Below are positions 7,097 to 12,430 of a stretch of 16,377 bases of DNA, piece by piece. The stretch spans positions 1 through 16,377 of the forward strand of contig CBCYMK010000026.1 of NCBI GenBank assembly GCA_965183875.1. The letters run 5' to 3'. The DNA is from UBA6772 sp965183875 (GTDB lineage Bacteria; Bacteroidota; Bacteroidia; Flavobacteriales; UBA7430). The position numbers were made by a program, and so were the translations under genes. Numbering within the stretch: the first letter of the stretch is position 1; each line of letters begins with the position of its first letter. Under the pieces are notes generated by a model. That model was not told the origin of the DNA. It saw only the letters and a program-made list of their open reading frames with translations, and did not search any database.

Positions 7097-8344
7097 TTAT
7101 TCCTTTTTGTTATTCCTAGTCCCAACGGGATCGTTTATATCCAGAGATATCCTATCCCCAAATTTAATATATAATTGCTGTATTGTCAATGCCCAATTAT
7201 GTAGCGGCAGTTTCCATTTTTTCTCTATGTTTTTCGTTGCTAAATAGACTAGTTTTAATAAAGCCATATCACTGGTAAAAGCCCCTTTAGTCTTGGTGAC
7301 TTTCCTTACTTGTCTATGAAAACCTTCTACAGCATTGGTCGTATAGATGATTTTCCTTATGGGCTCAGTGTACTGAAAATACTCTGTTAGTTGCTCCCAG
7401 TTTCGTCTCCAACTATCTATAACGACAGGATATTTTTCTCCCCATTTTTCTGCTAATAACTCAAACTCATCTTCAGCCACCTGTTTGTTTATTGCCTTAT
7501 AAACAGGTTTTAAATCTCTCATAAATTCCTTTTGATTTTTAGAGGCTACATACTTTAATGAATTTCTTATTTGGTGTACTATACAAAGCTGTATCTGTGT
7601 CTTTGGGTAAATACTTAATATAGCCTGTTTAAAGCCTTTTAGGTTGTCTGTACAAGCTATCAATATATCCTTTAAACCTCGTTGATGTAGGTCGGTGAGC
7701 ACTTGGAGCCAAAAGTTTGCTCCTTCGCTTTCGGAAATATACATCCCTAGTATTTCTTTATGACCAGACTGATTAATGCCCAGTATGTTATAAAGAGCTC
7801 GGTGCACTATCTTCCCATCTACTTTCACTTTATAGTGCATAGCATCTAGCCAAACAATACAGTATAGAGACTCTAAAGGGCGGCTTTGCCAAGCTTTGAT
7901 GTCAGGGATGATACGGTCAGTAATTTGGCTTAAGGTTGTAGCTGAAATATCGGTATCATACATATCTTTTATATGTGATGAAATATCTCGTAGACTCATC
8001 CCTAGGCCATATAAACCAATAATTTTTTCTGATAAATTATCTGCTAAAATTGTTTGTCGTTTTCGTACCAGCTCAGGTTCAAAACTACTCTGTCTATCGG
8101 TGGGGGTCTCTATTTCGAAACTTCCTAAGGAACTCTTAATCGTTTTAGAGCCTTTTCCGTTGCGTTTATTGCCCTTTTCTCGTGCCTGTTTATCTAAGTG
8201 AGTTTCCATCTCGGCCTCTAAGGCCTTTTCTAGAAATCGTTGTAACATAGGGGCAAATGCTCCATCCTCACCAAATAAACTCTTACCAGACATGAACTGG
8301 TCTAGGGCTTTTTTTTCGAAATTATCTTGGGTCTCGTCTTTCAT
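7097..8344 (-). CDS. IS256-family (Mutator-type) DDE transposase
   Basis: A 415-residue transposase that cuts and moves the element carrying it. The DDE triad fits the IS256 pattern: D167 in WLDAMHYKV, D233 in CTDNLKGF and E340 in NAVEGFHR, with the conserved C254/H257 pair in CIVHQIRNS between the second D and the E. The N-terminal region (APMLQRFLEKALEAEMETHL) is the usual family DNA-binding part. The frame is complete from ATG to stop, ending 3 bp from the left inverted repeat. No promoter match was found in the right end. Antisense open frames across it are ignored. Confidence 0.97.
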   Translation of the reverse strand: MKDETQDNFEKKALDQFMSGKSLFGEDGAFAPMLQRFLEKALEAEMETHLDKQAREKGNKRNGKGSKTIKSSLGSFEIETPTDRQSSFEPELVRKRQTILADNLSEKIIGLYGLGMSLRDISSHIKDMYDTDISATTLSQITDRIIPDIKAWQSRPLESLYCIVWLDAMHYKVKVDGKIVHRALYNILGINQSGHKEILGMYISESEGANFWLQVLTDLHQRGLKDILIACTDNLKGFKQAILSIYPKTQIQLCIVHQIRNSLKYVASKNQKEFMRDLKPVYKAINKQVAEDEFELLAEKWGEKYPVVIDSWRRNWEQLTEYFQYTEPIRKIIYTTNAVEGFHRQVRKVTKTKGAFTSDMALLKLVYLATKNIEKKWKLPLHNWALTIQQLYIKFGDRISLDINDPVGTRNNKKE

Positions 8345-8380
8345 AATACTCGTTTGAATAAAGTTAATAATTAATTTTAT

Positions 8381-8406
8381 TCAGACAGAGTTCAGTTTAC
8401 ACCCTC
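8381..8406 (-). repeat. IS terminal inverted repeat, right
   Basis: Read inward on the minus strand it begins GAGGGTGTAAACTGAACTC. An identical 26-bp copy without any IS behind it occurs at 11798. Confidence 0.9.
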
Positions 8407-8414
8407 AACGAGAA
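8407..8414. repeat. Target site duplication, right (AACGAGAA)
   Basis: An exact copy of the left 8-bp duplication. Confidence 0.9.
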
Positions 8415-8445
8415 AAAATTACTTAGTACTTTATAGCTTTACTAA
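8413..8445 (-). terminator. Possible terminator after the AAA_14-type ATPase gene
   Basis: On the minus strand TTAGTA and TACTAA (6-bp stem, 11-nt loop) are followed by GTAATTTTTT. The stem is weak and AT-rich. The IS target duplication overlaps the T-run. Confidence 0.35.
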
Positions 8446-8456
8446 TTTCAACATTA

Positions 8457-9653
8457 TTAATACAGAAACCCAAACAACCAAAGCGGGATTTTATTCTGAA
8501 AACCACATTCTATATCATCTGAAACAACGTAAGCATTCTCGATACCTTGAACCTGTTTATCTGTCTTATTCTTACCCCCCACTTCAAAAACATACAGGTC
8601 ATCAATAATAAAATCGCCTTTAGCAGCAAAATTCACCTTGTGATTATCGCGAAGTTGATTTACAAAAAAAGTCTCTCGTACACTTCCAACATTTACCTCA
8701 GTAGAAGCAAGAGCATACATTAAATTGCTATTTTCCATAAACACCTTATTTGGTTTTTGTAATCTACTTATACCATCAGCTTTCTTGAATAAATTTAAAC
8801 TTAACCCTACTTCATCTAAATAATGGAAATACATCAGAAGAGTAGCTCTATTTATGGCCATCTTCTCACTCAAACGACTCACATTGGGAATAAAAGGGAC
8901 CGATTCAGAAATTATTAATAAAAGCTGTTTTAACTTGGGGACATAAGCTAAATCAACACCTCGCAACATAGGGAGCTCTATCTCAAGCATCATTTTTACT
9001 ACCTCTTCAATTCGCATATAATACAAATCAACTTGCTCTTTATAAAAAGGATAGTAACCTTTAGTTAAATAACTATTAAAATACTGAAAAGGTTTAAGTA
9101 CACTGCAGACCTCATTTGCGATAGCCACATGATTTTCTAACAATTCCGACAAACTATATATAGGCAAGTCCTGTCCAGTCTCTATAGCTATATACTCTCG
9201 AAAAGACAAACCTTGCATGTGATACACTACTGCTCTTCTGCTTAAATCGGCACTTGCATTAATAATCTCCAACGAAGAAGATCCCGTGAAAACAACTTTC
9301 AAAGATGGGAAATCGTCGTAAATATTTTTTATTTCTTGTGACCAGTTTGGGTATTTATGCACCTCATCAACAAAAAGATGCACCCCTCCTCTTTTGGTAA
9401 ACTCTTCTGCCAAACTTACTAAGCTATTCTTGCTAAACCATAAATCATCTAAACTTATATAAAGGGTTTTTTCTAGATCCTCAGACAAATTCAATTTTAT
9501 ATACTGTAATAGTAAAGTGGTCTTCCCTACACCACGTGCACCTTTGAGGCCTAATAATCGAGCATTCCAATTTATACTATAGAGCCTACTTCTTACAAAA
9601 TCAGTAGAAGTATGTCTTAGTTTTTGTAGGTATTTTTCAAATAACTTATCCAT
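8457..9653 (-). CDS. Stand-alone ATPase, AAA_14/DUF4143 (COG1373-like) family
   Basis: A 398-residue cytosolic ATPase of unknown biological role. A Walker A GARGVGKT lies at 38-45 and a Walker B HLFVDE at 92-97, followed by the family-typical HKYPNWSQEIKN. A sensor-like VFTGSSS lies at 121-127 and SRRAVVYHMQGLSFREY at 138-154. A winged-helix-like region (about 255-285) precedes the C-terminal DUF4143-type part. This ends with GDFIIDD (346-352) and FEVGGK (356-361), a pattern resembling the PD-(D/E)xK nuclease core, but nuclease activity is only an inference. It has its own promoter and no operon partner: repeats lie upstream and an IS downstream. Members of this family are often solitary and patchily distributed, which fits an accessory gene. 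A defence or toxin role cannot be shown from the sequence. Confidence 0.88.
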   Translation of the reverse strand: MDKLFEKYLQKLRHTSTDFVRSRLYSINWNARLLGLKGARGVGKTTLLLQYIKLNLSEDLEKTLYISLDDLWFSKNSLVSLAEEFTKRGGVHLFVDEVHKYPNWSQEIKNIYDDFPSLKVVFTGSSSLEIINASADLSRRAVVYHMQGLSFREYIAIETGQDLPIYSLSELLENHVAIANEVCSVLKPFQYFNSYLTKGYYPFYKEQVDLYYMRIEEVVKMMLEIELPMLRGVDLAYVPKLKQLLLIISESVPFIPNVSRLSEKMAINRATLLMYFHYLDEVGLSLNLFKKADGISRLQKPNKVFMENSNLMYALASTEVNVGSVRETFFVNQLRDNHKVNFAAKGDFIIDDLYVFEVGGKNKTDKQVQGIENAYVVSDDIECGFQNKIPLWLFGFLY

Positions 9654-9672
9654 AATTGTTTAGTGTACCATA

Positions 9673-9701
9673 CAAATATAGGTGAATTTTGTTTAGTACA
9701 A
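9673..9701 (-). promoter_or_regulatory. Promoter of the AAA_14-type ATPase gene
   Basis: On the minus strand TTG (9699-9701) is followed after 18 bp by TATATTTG (9673-9680), an exact TAnnTTTG -7 box. The ATG is 19 nt further on. This is the best-formed Bacteroidota-type promoter in the window. Confidence 0.7.
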
Positions 9702-9717
9702 CGAACGACTGTAGGTA

Positions 9718-9776
9718 AGTCAAAAGGTCGTGCGGTCAAATGGGTCGTTAGAGACTAGGATGGAGAAAATTTCAAA
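9718..9776 (+). repeat. Solitary fragment of the ~105-nt repeat family
   Basis: AAGTCAAAAGGTCGTGCGGTC is followed by the AAATGGGTCGTTAGAGACTAGGATGGAG core of the unit. It is in the same orientation as the three arrays but stands alone. Confidence 0.8.
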
Positions 9777-9785
9777 CTACCCTAC

Positions 9786-9843
9786 CTACTTAACTTCATT
9801 AAATCTCTGTATTCTGTGTTCTGACTCCTGTATCCTTCTTTTA
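9786..9843 (+). repeat. 32-bp direct repeat, copy 1, with TCTGTAT-type heptads
   Basis: Positions 9786-9817 match 11873-11904 at 31 of 32 bases (starts CTACTTAACTTCATT). It continues as heptads TCTGTAT, TCTGTGT, TCTGACT, CCTGTAT and CCTTCTT, as in the tail modules at 962 and 6934. It bounds one side of the acetyltransferase/dehydrogenase pair. Confidence 0.8.
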
Positions 9844-9969
9844 TCGGAAAACGGAAATGGTGAGTGGTAAAACGTAAATCGGAAGACGTAAAACGTGAAT
9901 GGAGAGTGGTGAATGGTAAGTGGTAAGCCGGAAATCGGAAGACGTGAATGTTGAGTTTTAAGTTTTGAG
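9844..9969 (+). repeat. Phase-locked heptad array (18 heptads)
   Basis: From TCGGAAA to TTTTGAG there are 18 consecutive 7-mers without a phase slip. They are built on the pattern NNGNRAR, most often TGGTGAA, TGGTAAA, ACGTAAA or TCGGAAG. The sixth base is A in every heptad and the third is G in nearly all. Open frames across it are translations of the repeat and are not genes. Confidence 0.85.
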
Positions 9970-9976
9970 TTGTGCA

Positions 9977-10009
9977 TCGAGCACCCCTACCTAGGGTAGG
10001 GTTTATCGA
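9977..10009. repeat. Hairpin element between opposed heptad runs
   Basis: CCCTACC-TAG-GGTAGGG forms a 7-bp GC-rich stem with a 3-nt loop. It is framed symmetrically by TCGA at both ends after a 4x4 internal loop. No T-run follows on the minus strand, so it may be a REP-like element or a transcript-end stabiliser for the dehydrogenase gene. Confidence 0.6.
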
Positions 10010-10022
10010 AGGGTACCTTTTC

Positions 10023-10050
10023 CCATTCACCATTCACCGTTTACCATTTA
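10023..10050 (-). repeat. Inverted run of four heptads overlapping a stop codon
   Basis: CCATTCA CCATTCA, then CCGTTTA and CCATTTA, are the reverse complement of the TGGTGAA/TGGTAAA heptads at 9844 and 11646. The last heptad contains the TAA stop of the dehydrogenase gene (10048-10050). With the + oriented array it makes a long imperfect inverted repeat around the hairpin at 9977. Confidence 0.8.
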
Positions 10051-11010
10051 TAAAAAAGGATGCTTAACTACCTCTAAGCCTGCTAAGGGATGATAATCTC
10101 CTACTAGGCCAACAGGCTCCTGTTTACGGATATCATGTACAATATTAATAGAAGTACGAGCCTCCTCTATCCCAAAACCATTCCCTGCAATAATCTGTTT
10201 GTAAGACTCAGAATGTAAGTCGGTAAATCCATTAGAAAACTCAAGCTCATTCCCATCCACAACAATTGACCTATACGTTGTTTGCCCAGCAGCTTTTATT
10301 TCTTTGGGAAGAGTAGCTGCATTGATAGACAAAAACCAACGCACATTAGCGCGCTCTAACTGCAATAAACCTGCAGCTCTATCGTGTGTATGTAGTTGAA
10401 CCGTATTACTTTTTACCTCTCCAAAAATCCAAGTTAACATATCAAAAAAGTGTATCCCTATATTGGTTGCTATACCTCCAGACTTAGAAACATCTCCTTT
10501 CCATGATGCGTAATACCAAAGTCCTCTGGAAGTAATATAACTTAGGTCTACATCGTGAACAGTATCCAAAGGACTGTTTTCTATTTGCTCTTTTAAAGCA
10601 ACTATACTAGGATGTAACCGAAGTTGAAGTATATTCCAAACACGTTTACCTGTTTCTTTTTCTAAGCGCACAAGGCTGTCTAAATTCCATGGGTTTAACA
10701 CTAGTGGTTTTTCACAAATGGCATGAGCGCCCCAACGCAATGCAGACTTAATATGTGTATCGTGTAAATAATTAGGGGAGCATACCGACACATAATCTAC
10801 TCCAGAAGAAGCATTTTGCAACTTATCCATATACCGATCAAAACGTTCGTATTCGGTAAAAAAAGAAGCATTTGGAAAAGATGAGTCTAAAAACCCTACA
10901 TTATCGTGCGGATCTATAGCAGCCACTAAATTACTACGGGTGTCTTTAATAGCTTTTATATGTCGCGGAGCTATATATCCCGACAAGCCAATCAGTGCAA
11001 AATCTTTCAT
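10048..11010 (-). CDS. Gfo/Idh/MocA oxidoreductase, WlbA/WbpB-like UDP-GlcNAcA 3-dehydrogenase
   Basis: This is a 320-residue NAD-dependent sugar dehydrogenase. By family it would oxidise C3 of UDP-N-acetylglucosaminuronic acid to the 3-keto sugar, the first step towards 2,3-diamino uronic acids in surface glycans. An N-terminal Rossmann fold is present (FALIGLSGYIAPRH with IDPHD). The family EKPL motif has K101, and GGIATNIGIHFFD (178-190) supplies the H and D of the active site. Its start ATG overlaps the stop of the upstream acetyltransferase by 4 bp (ATGA), which fits coupled expression in the WlbA/WlbB (WbpB/WbpD) pathway. Its stop lies inside a heptad repeat. Exact substrate is inferred from family resemblance and this neighbour. 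Confidence 0.85.
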   Translation of the reverse strand: MKDFALIGLSGYIAPRHIKAIKDTRSNLVAAIDPHDNVGFLDSSFPNASFFTEYERFDRYMDKLQNASSGVDYVSVCSPNYLHDTHIKSALRWGAHAICEKPLVLNPWNLDSLVRLEKETGKRVWNILQLRLHPSIVALKEQIENSPLDTVHDVDLSYITSRGLWYYASWKGDVSKSGGIATNIGIHFFDMLTWIFGEVKSNTVQLHTHDRAAGLLQLERANVRWFLSINAATLPKEIKAAGQTTYRSIVVDGNELEFSNGFTDLHSESYKQIIAGNGFGIEEARTSINIVHDIRKQEPVGLVGDYHPLAGLEVVKHPFL

Positions 11011-11588
11011 ATCCTTGTAACCTGTCCATTTTCAAGCTTGTACTGCTGATTACTGTCTTTACATAAAGCATGTCCATAAGAATCGAAATTCAAGCGATTT
11101 CCATGCGCACTCATCCAGCCAATTTGCTTAGATGGATTTCCTACTACCAGTGCATAGTCGGGAACTGACTTGGTAACTACAGCTCCAGCACCTACAAAAG
11201 CATATTCCCCAATAGTTATCCCGCATACAATGGTCGCATTGGCACCAATAGTAGCCCCTTTTTTAACTCTTGTTGTTTCGTAAACCCCACGTCGGTTAAC
11301 CTCAGAGCGTGGATTATTTACATTGGTAAAAACACAAGAAGGACCTAAAAAAACATCGTCTTCACAAATTACTCCTGTGTAAATAGAAACATTGTTTTGA
11401 ACTTTTACATTATTACCAAGTACTACCCCTGGCGACACAACTACATTTTGGCCTAAATTGCAATTTGATCCCAAAATTGCACCTTCCATAATATGGGAAA
11501 AATGCCAAATTTTTGTCCCTAAACCAATAGTACATCCTGTATCTATAACAGCAGTTTCGTGCGCCTGATATGTTTGTGTTTCTTTCAT
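11007..11588 (-). CDS. Left-handed beta-helix N-acetyltransferase, WbpD/WlbB-like
   Basis: A 193-residue hexapeptide-repeat enzyme. By family it transfers acetyl from acetyl-CoA to the 3-amino group of UDP-2-acetamido-3-amino-2,3-dideoxyglucuronate. Repeated [IV]-G-x-x turns (IGLGTKIWHFSHI, LGSNCNLGQNV, IGANATIVCGITIGEYAFVGAGAVV) build the beta-helix. FTNVNNPRS and the C-terminal GNPSKQIGWMS with LNFDSYGHALC are typical of this subgroup. It precedes the dehydrogenase with a 4-bp overlap. The aminotransferase (WbpE) that must act between the two is absent here. A heptad array and an IS remnant lie upstream, separating the pair from the rest of the polysaccharide genes. A weak -7 box lies 5 nt before the ATG. 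Confidence 0.88.
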   Translation of the reverse strand: MKETQTYQAHETAVIDTGCTIGLGTKIWHFSHIMEGAILGSNCNLGQNVVVSPGVVLGNNVKVQNNVSIYTGVICEDDVFLGPSCVFTNVNNPRSEVNRRGVYETTRVKKGATIGANATIVCGITIGEYAFVGAGAVVTKSVPDYALVVGNPSKQIGWMSAHGNRLNFDSYGHALCKDSNQQYKLENGQVTRI

Positions 11589-11593
11589 CAGCG

Positions 11594-11601
11594 CTAAGAT
11601 A
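11594..11601 (-). promoter_or_regulatory. Possible -7 box of the acetyltransferase gene (TATCTTAG)
   Basis: TATCTTAG differs from TAnnTTTG at one base and ends 5 nt before the ATG, the same spacing as at glyS. The repeat-filled gap upstream makes an own promoter plausible. Confidence 0.3.
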
Positions 11602-11645
11602 AAAAAAGTCTTCGATTAAAACTCAGACTGACAGCATGAGAAAAG

Positions 11646-11799
11646 GGTTGAGTGGTGAGTGGTGAATGGTAAAACGTAAGTCGGAAGACGTAAAACGTAA
11701 ATGGTGAATGGTGAATGGAAAAATGTAAATCGTACGATGTAAAACGTAAATGGTGAATGGTCAGTGGTGAGTGGTGAGTGGTAAAACGGAAGTCGGAGA
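11646..11799 (+). repeat. Phase-locked heptad array (22 heptads)
   Basis: Twenty-two consecutive 7-mers from GGTTGAG to TCGGAGA are all in phase. The third base is G in all but the first and the sixth base is A in all but one (TCGTACG). Common words are TGGTGAA, TGGTGAG, TGGTAAA and ACGTAAA. It is the same family and orientation as 9844-9969. It ends exactly where the IS remnant begins. No gene is present in the 408-bp gap 11589-11996. Confidence 0.9.
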
Positions 11800-11852
11800 G
11801 GGTGTAAACTGAACTCTGTCTGAATAAAAATATTTTTTAACTTTATCCAAAC
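11798..11852 (+). mobile_element. Orphan end of the same IS256-family element
   Basis: The first 26 bases are identical to the right inverted repeat of the IS at 7068-8406. The next 29 match the sequence inside it at 25 positions. The match stops a few bases before the position of the transposase start codon. No transposase remnant or second end follows. It is a decayed copy left by deletion, or a one-ended event. Confidence 0.85.
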
Positions 11853-11872
11853 ACCTTCTCTAAATTCTCTAG

Positions 11873-11904
11873 CTACTTAACTTCATTAAATCTCAGTATT
11901 CTGT
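11873..11904 (+). repeat. 32-bp direct repeat, copy 2
   Basis: It matches 9786-9817 at 31 of 32 bases and is again followed by TCTGTAT-like heptads (TCTGTAT, CCTGTTT, TCTACTT). It lies just right of the IS remnant, so the two copies bracket the acetyltransferase/dehydrogenase pair. Confidence 0.8.
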
Positions 11905-11932
11905 ATCCTGTTTTCTACTTAGCTACAAACAG

Positions 11933-11958
11933 AAATCCCAACCTATTGGTCGGGATTT
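11933..11958 (-). terminator. Hairpin terminator after the nucleotidyltransferase gene
   Basis: AAATCCC pairs with GGGATTT, with one mismatch below ACC/GGT and a TATT loop. On the minus strand it lies 38 bp after the stop. The T-run is short (ATTTCTGTTT), so efficiency is uncertain. It suggests that transcription of the upstream polysaccharide genes ends before the acetyltransferase/dehydrogenase pair. Confidence 0.6.
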
Positions 11959-11996
11959 TGTAGAAAATATAGAGTATGTAATAGTGTTAGTCGATA

Positions 11997-12419
11997 CTAC
12001 TTTTTAAGCAACCAGCTACTCGATTGTATTTTTTCTCCGAGTCCATCGAGAAGCTCAATTCCCATAGCTTCACAAATACTACGCTCTGGAATGGTATTAT
12101 TATTTTGATCTCCGCCATTGGCAAAAGCCAGGGAATAATCTGAACCGTATTCCTTTGCTATCTTCTCTATAGTTTTGCAAACTGTTCTATCGGTATCTAC
12201 AGATAGTATAGCCAAGTCTACCGCTTTTATATTCGAAACTATTATCATGCGCTCCTCTTCAAGCTGAAACTCCTTACTCCCTTTTAAGGCACGTTGAAAA
12301 TCGCTGTTTACGATAACAAATAATTCATCTGTTAAGGCCTTAGCGGTATTAAAATATTCTAAATGTCCCTTGTGAATAGGATTAAAATATCCTGAAACGA
12401 TTGTGGCTTTTTTCTTCAT
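11997..12419 (-). CDS. Cytidylyl/adenylyltransferase-like nucleotidyltransferase
   Basis: A 140-residue single-domain enzyme of the nucleotidylyltransferase superfamily. It transfers a nucleotide from CTP or ATP to a phosphorylated acceptor. Family marks are SGYFNPIHKGH with the HxGH motif at 16-19, FVIVNSD (34-40), FANGGDQNNNTIPE (99-112) and the closing EKIQSSSWLL (129-138), equivalent to the RTxxISST signature. Length is like glycerol-3-phosphate cytidylyltransferase and heptose-phosphate adenylyltransferase domains, but the acceptor cannot be told. It starts 11 bp after the stop of the CapD-like gene, so it is probably co-transcribed and supplies an activated precursor for the surface glycan. 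Confidence 0.8.
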   Translation of the reverse strand: MKKKATIVSGYFNPIHKGHLEYFNTAKALTDELFVIVNSDFQRALKGSKEFQLEEERMIIVSNIKAVDLAILSVDTDRTVCKTIEKIAKEYGSDYSLAFANGGDQNNNTIPERSICEAMGIELLDGLGEKIQSSSWLLKK

Positions 12420-12430
12420 AAGATTTGTGT

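Larger units (their letters stand above)
7068..8406 (-). mobile_element. Complete IS256-family insertion sequence (1339 bp)
   Basis: A single transposase gene is bounded by 26-bp terminal inverted repeats and a perfect 8-bp target duplication. Length, one-gene layout and duplication size all fit IS256. Intact ends, an intact transposase and an unmutated duplication suggest a recent and potentially active insertion. It landed between repeat block 3 and the 3' end of an ATPase gene, in the T-rich end of that gene's possible terminator. The specific IS name cannot be given. Confidence 0.95.

Noticed and set aside
7896..8201. 101-codon open frame antisense to the transposase
   Set aside because: It lies wholly inside the well-supported DDE transposase and looks like no known protein.
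9782..10033. Minus-strand open frames of 63-83 codons in the heptad region
   Set aside because: The 7-nt period cycles through all three frames, giving a repetitive His/Phe/Pro/Leu-rich peptide pattern. This reflects the repeat and not a gene.
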